The notes under the pieces are model-generated. The model saw only the letters and a program-made list of their open reading frames with translations. It made no database searches and had not been told where the DNA came from. A DNA stretch of 62,802 nucleotides from Bacteroidales bacterium (GTDB taxonomy: Bacteria > Bacteroidota > Bacteroidia > Bacteroidales > ML635J-15), in the NCBI GenBank assembly GCA_017551515.1, contig JAFZLK010000081.1, positions 1 to 62,802 on the forward strand. The letters run 5' to 3'. A program made the translations under genes and the position numbers. Position 1 is the stretch's first letter; the number at the start of each line of letters is the position of its first letter. Positions 7,359 through 17,408 of the stretch are shown here, one piece after another.

Positions 7359-7961
7359 CTACAATCTGCCTTCAATCACCTTCCAGTCGATGATGCTCCA
7401 CAATGCTGCGAGGTGGTCGGCACGACGATTTTGATAGTCAAGATAGTAGGCGTGTTCCCATACATCGAAGGTCAGCAATGGCTTCAGACCTTTGCGAAGT
7501 GGATTTTCGGCATTTGGTTCCTGTGTGATGACGAGTTTTCCCTCTGCATTCAGCGAAAGCCAAACCCAACCCGAACCGAACAAACCAACGCCCTTCTGCA
7601 CAAACTCCGTCTTGAAAGCATCGAACGATCCAAAATCCCTTTCAATCAACGACAAAAGTTTTCCTTCTGGTTGGTTGTTTTCGCGTTTTTCAGCGAACTG
7701 CTCAAAATACATGGTGTGGTTCAGCACCTGCCCTGCATTATTGAACATACCGCCTTCAGCACGCTTTACGACCTCAACAAGCGACAAGTTTTCAAGTCCG
7801 CTGCCAGGCAACAATTTGTTCATATTATCAACATAAGCTTTAAGGTGCTTGCCATGGTGGAAGCTCAAAGTGTTTTCGCTTATAACGCCACCCAATGCCG
7901 ATGCTTCGAATGGCAAAGCTGGCATTTCAAAAATCCCGTTTACGGGCATAATTTCTTTCAT
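7359..7961 (-). CDS. sodB: Superoxide dismutase, Fe/Mn family
   Basis: A 200-residue enzyme converting superoxide to peroxide and oxygen in the cytoplasm. Metal ligands are visible: His35 (SFHHGKH), His82 (VLNHTMYF), Asp166 and His170 (FDVWEHAYYLDYQNRR). Gly/Gln positions suggest the Fe or cambialistic type usual in Bacteroidales, but metal use cannot be fixed from sequence. The gene is monocistronic with a TACATTTG -7 box at 7995-7988, about 27 bases before the ATG. Oxygen defence fits an anaerobe that meets air. Confidence 0.95.
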   Translation of the reverse strand: MKEIMPVNGIFEMPALPFEASALGGVISENTLSFHHGKHLKAYVDNMNKLLPGSGLENLSLVEVVKRAEGGMFNNAGQVLNHTMYFEQFAEKRENNQPEGKLLSLIERDFGSFDAFKTEFVQKGVGLFGSGWVWLSLNAEGKLVITQEPNAENPLRKGLKPLLTFDVWEHAYYLDYQNRRADHLAALWSIIDWKVIEGRL

Positions 7962-8130
7962 AAGTATAATAATTATTGTTTATACGACAAATGTACAATT
8001 ATATTTTGGATTGACGATGTACCGATTGACGATTTTTTTGTTTTGCTATTTTATGACTTTTCTCGCAAAGCATTGCGATACAACTTCGCTGAATCGAAGC
8101 ATCACAAGGCGTTACGATGCAACTTTCCAA

Positions 8131-11100
8131 TCACCTCTTTATCGTAACGCAACCCTTCATTACAGGAAATCCTTCGCCGAGATACACCACATACCAATAC
8201 GAGTCGCTTGGCAGTGGACGACCGCCATACATTCCATCCCACTCACAGATAGCACCCTTAGACGTAAAGAGTTCCTTGCCGTAACGGTCATATACGGCGA
8301 CCTTTGAATCAGGATACATATAAAGACCTGTCAGCACCCATGTGTCGTTGAATCCGTCGCCGTTTGGCGTGAAAAAAGATGGTATGCCAACAGAAGCATC
8401 CAAGAACGTTTGTTCTGTATCTATGCAATGGTTATTATCCTGAACCATAATGTCGTAAAACGAAGATGGTAGATTGTCGAAGATATTTGACGACTGCCAA
8501 GTACGACCATCTGCTGAATAATAATATGGCGGAGTTCCTCCCTGCACCTCAACAACCACAAGACCTTTCCCCGATGTAATATTAACAATCTCGGGATAAT
8601 TGTCGGAAAAGTCTGCCCGCATCGAAGTGCTTGCCGTACAGCCACTTGTATTGGTCACACTTACAGAATAATATCCCGGGACAGAAATGTCAATGTATGG
8701 ATTTGAAGTACCATTGTTCCATTCGTAGGTAGCATAGGTCGTGTTCAGATACAACCGGCGCGACTGAAGTCCGCAGAAAACAGTATCATCACCGAAATAC
8801 GGATCCTCTATATCATGTTTAGTGGCATTAACTTTGTCGCTAATAGTACACCCACTAGCATCGGCAACAGTAACGGAATATACACCCGAAGAATAAATGT
8901 CGATGTAGGCTGAAGTTTCACCAGTATTCCATTCGTACGACAGATAATTGTTGTGAGACGAAAGCCTTGCATAATCCTCGCAGAAATCCAACTCATCTGG
9001 CAAACCAAACGAAGGAACATTTATCACTCTTATCGTTACTGTATCTGCGCTGGCACAACCGTACTGGTTAGTAACACGCAACCAATATGTTCCTGACGAA
9101 GTCACTCCTATCGACGCTGTCTGCTCATGCGTATTCCACTCAAAACTACAATTCTGATACGACACAGACGATGAAAGATCCACTTTTCCATCGGTACAAT
9201 AGGTTGAATCTCTGCCTAAATCAACAATTGGAGACTCTGCCTTATCAACATTTATAGAATCGACCGCCTTGCAAGAATTCTCGTCCGAAGCCTCAACAGT
9301 AAGCACACCATCACTAGAAACCCAAATAGAACGCCCCTGAGCTCCATTACTCCACGAATACGATACAAAACCTTCGGGAGCAGTAACCCTCACACTGTCA
9401 CCTGCACAAAAATAAGTGTCTGCACCAAGTTCAATAGTCGGTTGGGGATACTTGTGAGTTGTTATAGTGTCGTAATAGTAGCAAATTCCGTTGTATGCCT
9501 TTACCCAGTAGGTATATTCGAGCGGTGTCGTAAATGTTGACGAAGATATTCCGTTTGACCAATAATAAGAAAGAAAACCTGTCGCCTCCAATGTTAACAT
9601 TTCATTGGGACAGAAATAATAGTCGGTTTGCGGCAATACATCAAGATTAGGATACTGTGAAACTGTAAATGCCGCCGATGCCGAACACGAATTAGAGTTA
9701 GTTATCGTAACAGAATAAGTTCCTGCACTATGCAGTGAAATTTCGCGAGTATTTTCCCCTGTACTCCATGTATATGCCGACATGCCACTATTCACCCCTA
9801 CCGAGACTGTATCCATCGGGCACAAAACAGGAATCGAAGGCAATTCGACAACTGGCGGTTGTGGAGCCGACAATGTAAACGATGTCGTTATGTAGCACTT
9901 GTCGCTATCGACAACCGTAAGCGTATATGTTCCTGCCGAAACACCCGACAAGGATTCTCCATTGGAGCCATTGGACCAATAATAAAAGTACGGTGACATA
10001 CCGCCTTCAATATCAATGCTTGCTCTCATGTTGCTAGCATTACAACCGACACTTGATATTTCCGTCTGTCCGAAACTCATATAACGCTCGAACTTAACAA
10101 TCAAAGCATCGTCCTGACCGTTTGATGTTTCCACATCTGAATTCATACTAATGCTAGATGCAAATCCACCTCCAGCCACTACATTGTTTGCGTAATCAAT
10201 AGCTATAGATTTTATATAGTTTGTATTATTCTGGTCTCCAAAAATGCGCATATTCACATTTTCATCGGGACCATATCTAATTATGAAGAAGTCGCTTCCA
10301 TTACCGCTTGATGTAGATGAGTTTGAACCAAATTCAACAGTTCCAGTATAATTTCCAGCGATGTAAGTATTACCATTAAAGTCACATAAAATGTCGACAA
10401 TATCAAGCGTTCCGCTTCCCGAAAACGCGATTGTTCCCTGAGAAATTCCCGTTGCAGAATACTTTGCTATGTACGGATTTGCATTTGCTTGTTTATAAGC
10501 TAGATAAACATCTCCTGCCGAAGTCACACCCATAGCCTTCACGCTGTCGTTACCCGAAGCGCCACGCTGTACTGCCCACTGCACTGCACCATACTGGTTA
10601 AACTTAGCAAGATAAACATTCATGTCACTTTGCGATTGCAAGTTGTTACCGTCCATGCTGATAGTTCCCTTGAACTCTCCAGCCAAATATATATTGCCTT
10701 CATTATCGCAAGTCACACGGCGACCGTAGTCGTGTGATGTCGAAGCATACGACATCGTCCATAAGAAGTTTCCTTCGCTATCAAACTTTACTAGAAAAGC
10801 ATCGTTCGCACCTCTTGCACTTTGGAACAACGAAGTAGTACTTATCTGCAATGCGTAATTGAAATATCCTGTAACAATCACATTGTTGTCTCCATCAACA
10901 ACAACATCATTTGCATTGTCATCGTTAAAACATCCTATAACCCTGACATACACAAAGTTACCATCATTATCAAGTTTCAGTAAAAAACCGTCCCTTCCTC
11001 CTAACGATGAATACGAATTACCATCGAAAGTGGTATTCTCATTGGAAAGACCAACAACATATACATTTCCGTCAGCATCTACATCAATAGAATTTCCCTC

Positions 11101-11421
11101 CTCCACGGCACTGCTACCACCACTCTTGAGCCACAACACAGAACCTTCAGGAGACATTTTTGCAACATAGAAATCGGTATTACCCAACGATGTAACCGAA
11201 TATCCGTCGATTGAAAGCGTACCCGAAAAAGAGCCAGTCATATAAATATTTCCGGAAGCATCGACAGCAACATCGGAAACATACTCGGACTCAGTGTTAC
11301 CAAAACCTTTCATCCACGAATATCCGATTCTATCACTACAGTCAATGCTATCGCCAGCATGCTGAGCAAATGTCGCCGTCATACATATCAGAAACAATAT
11401 CAAAGCAAAGGTTCTCTTCAT
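8131..11421 (-). CDS. Large T9SS cargo: beta-propeller, SprB-like and PKD/Ig-like repeats, gliding-type C-terminal domain
   Basis: 1096 residues after choosing the ATG at 11421 (an upstream in-frame TTG is less likely). A signal peptide (MKRTFALILFLICMTATFAQ) is followed by SBBP-type beta-propeller repeats to about residue 450 (DVAVDASGNIYMTGSFSGT and similar). Next come one SprB-like repeat (GGMSPYFYYWSNGSNGESL) and about seven Ig/PKD-like units built on YSWSNGxxxxxIxVxxxGxYxVTV. The end is a CHU_C/gliding motility-associated C-terminal domain (FFTPNGDGFNDTWVL ... YDRYGKELFTSKG), the type B T9SS sorting signal. It is therefore surface-exposed or adhesive. It starts 8 bases after the PorP/SprF gene, its likely secretion partner. 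Confidence 0.9.
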   Translation of the reverse strand: MKRTFALILFLICMTATFAQHAGDSIDCSDRIGYSWMKGFGNTESEYVSDVAVDASGNIYMTGSFSGTLSIDGYSVTSLGNTDFYVAKMSPEGSVLWLKSGGSSAVEEGNSIDVDADGNVYVVGLSNENTTFDGNSYSSLGGRDGFLLKLDNDGNFVYVRVIGCFNDDNANDVVVDGDNNVIVTGYFNYALQISTTSLFQSARGANDAFLVKFDSEGNFLWTMSYASTSHDYGRRVTCDNEGNIYLAGEFKGTISMDGNNLQSQSDMNVYLAKFNQYGAVQWAVQRGASGNDSVKAMGVTSAGDVYLAYKQANANPYIAKYSATGISQGTIAFSGSGTLDIVDILCDFNGNTYIAGNYTGTVEFGSNSSTSSGNGSDFFIIRYGPDENVNMRIFGDQNNTNYIKSIAIDYANNVVAGGGFASSISMNSDVETSNGQDDALIVKFERYMSFGQTEISSVGCNASNMRASIDIEGGMSPYFYYWSNGSNGESLSGVSAGTYTLTVVDSDKCYITTSFTLSAPQPPVVELPSIPVLCPMDTVSVGVNSGMSAYTWSTGENTREISLHSAGTYSVTITNSNSCSASAAFTVSQYPNLDVLPQTDYYFCPNEMLTLEATGFLSYYWSNGISSSTFTTPLEYTYWVKAYNGICYYYDTITTHKYPQPTIELGADTYFCAGDSVRVTAPEGFVSYSWSNGAQGRSIWVSSDGVLTVEASDENSCKAVDSINVDKAESPIVDLGRDSTYCTDGKVDLSSSVSYQNCSFEWNTHEQTASIGVTSSGTYWLRVTNQYGCASADTVTIRVINVPSFGLPDELDFCEDYARLSSHNNYLSYEWNTGETSAYIDIYSSGVYSVTVADASGCTISDKVNATKHDIEDPYFGDDTVFCGLQSRRLYLNTTYATYEWNNGTSNPYIDISVPGYYSVSVTNTSGCTASTSMRADFSDNYPEIVNITSGKGLVVVEVQGGTPPYYYSADGRTWQSSNIFDNLPSSFYDIMVQDNNHCIDTEQTFLDASVGIPSFFTPNGDGFNDTWVLTGLYMYPDSKVAVYDRYGKELFTSKGAICEWDGMYGGRPLPSDSYWYVVYLGEGFPVMKGCVTIKR

Positions 11422-11429
11422 AGGCAATT

Positions 11430-12455
11430 CTAAAAATCGTAAACCATTGATGCAACGTTATGCTTGTCGAGAGTTGTGAACTTGTCACGATACAACCTGA
11501 ATCCCAACGCTATCTGATGTGTTCCATAGTTATATTTCTGCAATCCAGTAAGTCCAAAATCACACAGATAAGACAATGATATTCCCTTCAACACAAAACC
11601 TACCATCGGAGAAATTGACAGAGGACTTACGTTGCCTACATCAAGAGTTTGCTTGTATGTTAGGCCTAAGATAAATTCGTTTTCATCCTTGGTATATATC
11701 GTATGAATCTTATTTCCAGAAAGGAACTTTAGTTTGAAACCAAGGTCAATCTGGTTGAGGTTCTTCATATTGGTCTTATAAATAAAGAGCGGACAGAGCT
11801 GCAGTCCAGTCATAAGCCAAAAAGTCTTTCCTGCATGGATATTCATGTTAACACTTGGGATACGTTCAAGCTCTACATTGTACACTGGGCATGTCCACTG
11901 CAACAAATTATTGAAACTAACGCCAGCAATCAGACCTCCGTGTGTCAGCAACACACCAAAATTGGCATCGTATCCGAAATAGTTGGTCTTAGCATAGTTC
12001 ACAATAGGGTCGTATATATCGCGGTCGAAAGTGGATTCATCGTAGGTATGCATGAACACAGTAGCTCCGAATCCAAATGAAAGTATGGTGCGAGTCTGAC
12101 GCTTAGTACGCATAAGAAACTGAAACGAACCGTTAATCTGAAGTCCCGTCTGCGAATTCACTCCATTTCTGTCGGTATATAGGAAGCCGCCTAGACCTCC
12201 ATCATGATCCTTTATTCGTGAACGAAACATCAAAAAAGTCGTACTTGGAGTATTTCTAGTGCCCATACCCATCCATTGCTGACGGTGAGCGGCCTTCATT
12301 TCAATCAAATCCACAATTCCTATAAAAGCAGGATTAAGAAGAGTGTTGCTGAAGGCATATTGCTCGTACACAGGAGCATCCTGTGCATTTGATTTTTTTG
12401 CCGTCAACAGGCATAAAACGCTAAAAATCAATATCAAGCACCAAGTCTTCTGCAT
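11430..12455 (-). CDS. PorP/SprF family T9SS outer-membrane protein
   Basis: About 341 residues. The signal peptide runs to NAQDAP, followed by YEQYAFSNTLLNPAFIGI and KAAHRQQWMGM, the conserved N-terminus of PorP/SprF proteins, a 14-strand-like barrel that escorts type B cargo. I start at the ATG 12455 and not the longer frame to 12476, because the -7 box TATCTTTG lies at 12488-12481 and the start site would fall near 12474. In Bacteroidota such genes sit next to the cargo they handle, and here a giant CHU_C-domain protein follows immediately. Confidence 0.92.
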   Translation of the reverse strand: MQKTWCLILIFSVLCLLTAKKSNAQDAPVYEQYAFSNTLLNPAFIGIVDLIEMKAAHRQQWMGMGTRNTPSTTFLMFRSRIKDHDGGLGGFLYTDRNGVNSQTGLQINGSFQFLMRTKRQTRTILSFGFGATVFMHTYDESTFDRDIYDPIVNYAKTNYFGYDANFGVLLTHGGLIAGVSFNNLLQWTCPVYNVELERIPSVNMNIHAGKTFWLMTGLQLCPLFIYKTNMKNLNQIDLGFKLKFLSGNKIHTIYTKDENEFILGLTYKQTLDVGNVSPLSISPMVGFVLKGISLSYLCDFGLTGLQKYNYGTHQIALGFRLYRDKFTTLDKHNVASMVYDF

Positions 12456-12573
12456 AAGGCAGTTATTTGCAAACAAACGGCAAAGATAGCACTTTTATTT
12501 TAAATTCAATGATTCGATAATTTGATGATTCAAAAATTCAATCGTAAATCGTAATTTGTCAATCGTAAATCCC

Positions 12574-12918
12574 TTAACTTCTTACAAAATGCGGCATTTC
12601 CTCTGGAATGACAATCGACAATTCAACAAGACCTGCAATCTTGCCACCCTTGTGCCACGGACTCTGATAGATAAGTTTTTTTTGTCCATTTTTTGATATG
12701 GTATATGCATTTGTGCTGCCAGTTGCAAGCATGTTCTTTATCATTGCAGTTGCCCTTTCGCCATGACAGTCGTACAATGACTTGCCAATAAGAGAAGCGC
12801 CTCCGCGAGCTTCCCATGTAGCAACAGCCTTGTCGTTCATGTAAACGATTATGCCTTCGTTGTCACAAACGGTTACTGCAAAAGGGGTTTCCTTCAAAAA
12901 GTCTTCAGTAATTTCCAT
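12574..12918 (-). CDS. Small PAS-domain protein
   Basis: 114 residues forming a single PAS fold (TPFAVTVCDNEGIIVYMNDK, then LIGKSLYDCHG, then LIYQSPWHKGGKIAGLVELS). There is no kinase, cyclase or DNA-binding domain and no signal peptide, so it could act as a stand-alone sensor or dimer partner. Its ATG lies one base past the stop of purA, making it the last gene of a beta-CASP/fur/purA/PAS operon. The ligand (haem, flavin or small molecule) cannot be told. Confidence 0.85.
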   Translation of the reverse strand: MEITEDFLKETPFAVTVCDNEGIIVYMNDKAVATWEARGGASLIGKSLYDCHGERATAMIKNMLATGSTNAYTISKNGQKKLIYQSPWHKGGKIAGLVELSIVIPEEMPHFVRS

Positions 12919-12919
12919 T

Positions 12920-14191
12920 TTATTCGATGTTTACCTTTAATGTCTGAACCCTGTCGGGGCCAACCGACAAGTACGAAATTCTCACGCCAGTTTCCTTTGC
13001 TATGAACGCCAAGTAATCCTTCAACGGCTTCGGCAAATCGGCTTCGCTCTGGCACTTCGAAATGTCCTGCTTCCATCCGTCAAACTCGATGTAAACAGGC
13101 TCGATGCCATCATTCATCTCAAAAGGAACATAATCCACTTCCTTTCCGTTAATCTTGTATGCCACTGCCACTTTCAACTTGTCAAAATCGTTCATTACAT
13201 CGGCTTTGGTAATGATGATGTCAGTAACACCATTAAGCATTACAGCATATTTGAGAGCTACCAAGTCGAGCCAACCACAACGGCGAGAACGACCAGTTGT
13301 TGCACCAAACTCATTACCTATTCTGCGTAAGGTTTCGCCAGTTTCATCGAAAAGTTCTGTCGGGAACGGACCACTGCCAACGCGTGTGCAGTATGCCTTC
13401 ACAATTCCATAAACCTTTCCAATCTTCGATGGAGCAACACCGATACCAGAGCACACGCCAGATGCCAATGTGTTTGAAGATGTTACAAACGGATACGAAC
13501 CGTAATCTACATCGAGCATAGAACCTTGAGCTCCTTCAGCCAGAATGGACTTGCCTTCTGCCAATGCCTTGTTGACATAAATCTCAGAATCCACAAAGTT
13601 GAAAGTCTTGAGGTAGTCGATTGCCTCGAACCACAATTTTTCGTACTCCTCGTTTGTTTCGGTAAAACCGTAGCCTTTCATTACTTTCTGATGGTGAGCC
13701 TTGGTCGTATTGTACTTCTGCACGAAGTCGGGGCTGAACATATCGCCCATGCGCAAACCTATACGGGCTGTACGGTCGGTGTAGGTTGGACCTATGCCCT
13801 TCTGCGTGGAACCAATCTTGCTAGCACCCTTATACTCCTCGTATGCCTTGTCCAAAAGACGATGCGAAGGCATTATCAAGTGAGCTTTCTTGCTGATTAA
13901 CAAATTATTGTGCAAGTCAGCACCGAGCTTCATTGCCGACTCTATTTCCTCCTTCAGAATTACAGGGTCAACCACTACCCCATTACCGATAATGTTCATG
14001 GCTTTCGGACGGAAAATTCCTGACGGAATCGTGTGAAGCACATGCTTTATGTTGTTGAACTCCAAGGTATGTCCGGCATTCGGACCGCCCTGAAAACGGG
14101 CAATAATGTCATACTGGGGCGTAAGCACATCGACAATCTTTCCCTTGCCTTCATCGCCCCACTGCATACCTAATAAGACATCTACTTTCAT
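12920..14191 (-). CDS. purA: Adenylosuccinate synthetase
   Basis: 423 residues, the family's usual length. It joins IMP and aspartate using GTP in AMP synthesis. The N-terminal GMQWGDEGKGKIVD holds the catalytic Asp and P-loop, NAGHT holds the catalytic His, and GSTQKGIGPTYTDR and TGRSRRCGWLDLVALKY are conserved IMP/aspartate-binding segments. It starts 9 bases after fur and is followed by the PAS gene with one base between, so the three are co-transcribed. Confidence 0.97.
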   Translation of the reverse strand: MKVDVLLGMQWGDEGKGKIVDVLTPQYDIIARFQGGPNAGHTLEFNNIKHVLHTIPSGIFRPKAMNIIGNGVVVDPVILKEEIESAMKLGADLHNNLLISKKAHLIMPSHRLLDKAYEEYKGASKIGSTQKGIGPTYTDRTARIGLRMGDMFSPDFVQKYNTTKAHHQKVMKGYGFTETNEEYEKLWFEAIDYLKTFNFVDSEIYVNKALAEGKSILAEGAQGSMLDVDYGSYPFVTSSNTLASGVCSGIGVAPSKIGKVYGIVKAYCTRVGSGPFPTELFDETGETLRRIGNEFGATTGRSRRCGWLDLVALKYAVMLNGVTDIIITKADVMNDFDKLKVAVAYKINGKEVDYVPFEMNDGIEPVYIEFDGWKQDISKCQSEADLPKPLKDYLAFIAKETGVRISYLSVGPDRVQTLKVNIE

Positions 14192-14200
14192 TTGTTGAAT

Positions 14201-14653
14201 TTATTTTCTATTCTTTAATTCTTTACAATTGCTACATATACCATAAAAGGTAAGAAAATGTGATACCACATCGAAACCGTACTTCTGCGAAACTTCCTCC
14301 TTCACATCCTCCACTTTCGACAGCGACACCTCGTATATTTTTCCGCACTGACGGCATATAAAATGGTCGTGTTTGATGTTGTCCATAGTCTTCTCGTAGG
14401 TGTTGCCCTTGTCGAACTGATGCTTTACGAGAAGTCCTGCATCTATCAGAATATCAATATTGTTGTACAAAGTTGCAAGGCTCACATGATAGTTCTTGTT
14501 TTTCATCGCCTCATACAATTCCTCTATGCGGAAATGTCCCGAATCGGAATATATCTCATCGAGGATTGCAAAACGCTCGGGAGTCTTCCTAAGCGAATGG
14601 CTTTCAAGGTAATTCTTTAGAATATCGTGTGGCGACAACCTTTTTTCTTCCAT
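14201..14653 (-). CDS. Fur family metal-dependent repressor
   Basis: 150 residues. The N-terminal winged helix ([40 protein letters not shown]) is followed by the metal/dimer domain with [15 protein letters not shown] and CSNCKEL, giving the structural Cys pair sets. It could be Fur (iron), PerR (peroxide) or Zur; sequence alone does not decide. It lies three bases after the beta-CASP gene and ahead of purA, a gene order seen in other Bacteroidales. Confidence 0.88.
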   Translation of the reverse strand: MEEKRLSPHDILKNYLESHSLRKTPERFAILDEIYSDSGHFRIEELYEAMKNKNYHVSLATLYNNIDILIDAGLLVKHQFDKGNTYEKTMDNIKHDHFICRQCGKIYEVSLSKVEDVKEEVSQKYGFDVVSHFLTFYGICSNCKELKNRK

Positions 14654-14656
14654 ATC

Positions 14657-16060
14657 CTAATAGTAAAATTCGTCTCCGCACTTTGGAATCTGAATGTTGC
14701 TATAACCCTTGCTCATAAGGTATTCGCGGTAGAACTTCTGTGCATCGTAGTCACCGTGAACGAGGAAAATATTGCGCAACTTTTCGGGATTCTGGCACGA
14801 AATAAAATCGCCCATCTCAATATAGTCGCCGTGGCCGCTCAACGATTCAATCTTTTCGATGTCGGCATTCAACGGGTGAACAAGACCGAATATTGAAATT
14901 TCGTGCAGACCTTTTTCCTGTATTCTTGCGCCAAGGGTTTCTGGAGCACAATAACCTACAAGCATTATCGTGTTGCGCGAATCCTCGATGCTGTTTGCAA
15001 TATGGTGCTTTACCCTACCTGCTTCGGCCATTCCCGATGCCGAGATTATTATGCACGGCTTCTTTGTTGTGTTCAGTTCCTTCGATTCCTCCGCACTTCT
15101 CACATAATGCAAAGTGTCGAAATGGAACGGATGCGGGTCATCCTTCATGCTCTCGATAATGCCTTCGTTGTAGCATTCCTTGTGCATCTTGAATATTTCG
15201 GTAGCATCCACCGACAGCGGACTATCGACATAAATGTCAATCTTTGGAAGAATACCCTCGTTGTAGAAATTGTTGAGCATATACACAATTTCCTGTGTAC
15301 GACCAACGCTGAACGAAGGAATAATAAGTTTTCCGCCACGCTGTACGCAAGTGTTGTTAATAACATTGTACAGGTCGAGTTCGGTTTCCCTATCCTGCTC
15401 GTGGATACGGTTGCCGTAAGTTGCCTCGGTAATGAGGATGTCGGCTTGTGGGAAAGGTACTGGCGGCTTCACAATCCTATTGTGAGGACGACCGACATCG
15501 CCTGTGTAGGCAATGCGAGTAACCTTGCCGTTTTCCTCCAAAGTAATGTTAACCACCGCACTACCGAGCATGTGACCGCTGTTTGTAAAGCGTACGGTTA
15601 TGCCTTCGTCAACCTTGTAATCCTTGTCGTAAGGCACCGAGACGAAAATCTTCATACACTGCTCGGCATCCATATGGGTGTATATCGGGTTCACGCGCGG
15701 AAGTCCTTGCTTGAACAGCTTCTTGTTGTACCACTTAATATCGAGTTCCTGAATGAATCCAGAGTCGGGAAGCATTATCGAGCAAAGGTCCTTGGTGGCA
15801 GGCGTACAAATCACCTTGCCGTTGAAGCCGTTCTTATAAATATAAGGTATAAGTCCCGTATGGTCGATATGTGCATGTGACACAAGCACATAGTCAATTT
15901 CTGATGGTTCGAATCCCAGATTACGGTTAGCGGCATCGGTTTCCATTCCCTTGCCTTGGAACATTCCACAGTCGAGAAGAATCTTCTTTCCCGAATCGGT
16001 AATTATCAAATGCTTGCTACCAGTAACCTCGCGTGTAGCACCAATAAATTTTATCTTCAT
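14657..16060 (-). CDS. MBL-fold beta-CASP RNA metallohydrolase (YSH1/RNase J-related)
   Basis: 467 residues from the ATG at 16060, which puts MKIKFIGATREVTGSKHLI at the N-terminus as in the family; the longer frame to 16111 adds unrelated residues. Motifs are SHAHIDHTGL (motif 2, zinc ligands), SGHMLGSA (motif 3), YTGDVGR (motif 4) and the beta-CASP segments SFSVGRTQE, ISASGMAEAGR and VHGDYDAQ. It is likely a ribonuclease in the cytoplasm. First gene of the four-gene operon. Confidence 0.9.
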   Translation of the reverse strand: MKIKFIGATREVTGSKHLIITDSGKKILLDCGMFQGKGMETDAANRNLGFEPSEIDYVLVSHAHIDHTGLIPYIYKNGFNGKVICTPATKDLCSIMLPDSGFIQELDIKWYNKKLFKQGLPRVNPIYTHMDAEQCMKIFVSVPYDKDYKVDEGITVRFTNSGHMLGSAVVNITLEENGKVTRIAYTGDVGRPHNRIVKPPVPFPQADILITEATYGNRIHEQDRETELDLYNVINNTCVQRGGKLIIPSFSVGRTQEIVYMLNNFYNEGILPKIDIYVDSPLSVDATEIFKMHKECYNEGIIESMKDDPHPFHFDTLHYVRSAEESKELNTTKKPCIIISASGMAEAGRVKHHIANSIEDSRNTIMLVGYCAPETLGARIQEKGLHEISIFGLVHPLNADIEKIESLSGHGDYIEMGDFISCQNPEKLRNIFLVHGDYDAQKFYREYLMSKGYSNIQIPKCGDEFYY

Positions 16061-16374
16061 TTTCAACAATTTACAACTCGTCAGGACACAAAATTCCATC
16101 CTAACAAACAAGTTTCAAACTTACGGCTTTTTTGTAGTCCGACCACCGATTTGTTTTAATATTTATGAACAACCGAAAGCAATAATAAACATGGAAGTTG
16201 GAGTAAATTTGTTAATTGGCAAAAGAAAGTTTCTATGCCTACGGCGTTTCTATGGCTTCGCCGTTTGAAAGTTTCAAAGTTTAAATGGCTGACGCCGTTT
16301 ATAAGTTCCTGAATACAAAAAGGATGCCATGCCGAAACAAGTTCTGCATGACATTCCATTTTTCTGTTTATTGG
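16061..16374. other. Intergenic stretch with short GC-rich palindromes and a REP-like hairpin
   Basis: No ORF is convincing. The stretch holds three near copies of the motif CGCCGTTT or CGGCGTTT around 16237-16300. At 16321-16358 is an imperfect hairpin (GGATGCCATGC against GCATGACATTCC) flanking GAAACAAGTTC, a core shared with the hairpin at 18408-18449. Confidence 0.5.
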
Positions 16375-17406
16375 CTACTCTCCCAACAATATATCACAAG
16401 CCGTTTCTATCACATTGTCAATGCCTTGTGCAGTTTGCAACGGGTCAAGAATAACTGTAACATCGGGCGGCATACCGTTTTCGTAGTTGTTGTCGTTGTT
16501 GTCGAGTGTACGAGTAATTGAGAAGCGGTAAGTCCAGCCGTTGGGCAATTCGCCACCATTTGGAAGACCAAGTCCGCCGCCTGTGGTATCGCCTACTATA
16601 GTAGCTTCGGGGAAATTGGACTTAATGCACAACGAGAAGAAAGATGTCGCACTGTATGAACCCCTATCGGTAAGCACAACAATAGGATGTCCGTATGTTG
16701 TCTTCTCATCGTGTTCGGGTTGCTTAACAATGCTAATATCGGAAAAATCATCATGCTTTGGGCCGTTCTTAATCTGCGTTTTATAAAGCTGACGAGTTCC
16801 ACTTGGGAAAAGTTTCATCAGATTCCACACATTATCCACACTGCCACCACCATTCTGACGCAAGTCGATTATCATACCTTTGGTGTTTTTGTAACGGTTT
16901 ACCAAATATTCCAAATCATCGTCGGCAATGGAATTTGAAAACGAAGAATAACGCAGATATGCGATTTTTCCGTCACGCAAAGCATTATGCGCAAAAGAAC
17001 CAGTCGTATGGTAATTGATTGTGAGATAATTCAAAACAACGACATTGGTATTTATGTTATTATTCTCATACATCTTACGGTAAACCTGTTCGTTGTGCGA
17101 AATATCGAACGGCGACACCAAATTGGTGTGTCCGTCGTTCAAAGTATTAAGCATTGCGCCCAGAACGCTAAATAGGCTGTCGTCGCTGATTTTTTCCGAA
17201 ACTTTTGGCTTGTAAACAGCGTACACCGAATCCCAGTCAACACCTTTCACATCAAAGAACGAGTATTGCTCGTCAACGGTTTTCCACAAATATTCGAAAG
17301 TTGAAACGGGGTCGCTGGCGGTCTCCTTTTCCATAAAAGCCTTTTCGCAGGAGGAACACAGCAAAACAAAGGCAAGAAATGCTAGTGCTATATGTAATTT
17401 TTTCAT
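16375..17406 (-). CDS. S41 family C-terminal-processing-type peptidase, lipoprotein
   Basis: 343 residues. The lipoprotein signal ends LLCSSC (lipobox), so it should be anchored in a membrane facing the periplasm or surface. The S41 core is visible: GKIAYLRYSSFSN, MIIDLRQNGGGSVDN, then LTDRGSYSATSFFS with the nucleophilic Ser and GDTTGGGLGLPNGGELPNGW. A PDZ domain is not obvious. It starts two bases after the upstream barrel gene, so the two are co-transcribed. The substrate is unknown. Confidence 0.88.
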   Translation of the reverse strand: MKKLHIALAFLAFVLLCSSCEKAFMEKETASDPVSTFEYLWKTVDEQYSFFDVKGVDWDSVYAVYKPKVSEKISDDSLFSVLGAMLNTLNDGHTNLVSPFDISHNEQVYRKMYENNNINTNVVVLNYLTINYHTTGSFAHNALRDGKIAYLRYSSFSNSIADDDLEYLVNRYKNTKGMIIDLRQNGGGSVDNVWNLMKLFPSGTRQLYKTQIKNGPKHDDFSDISIVKQPEHDEKTTYGHPIVVLTDRGSYSATSFFSLCIKSNFPEATIVGDTTGGGLGLPNGGELPNGWTYRFSITRTLDNNDNNYENGMPPDVTVILDPLQTAQGIDNVIETACDILLGE

Positions 17407-17408
17407 AA

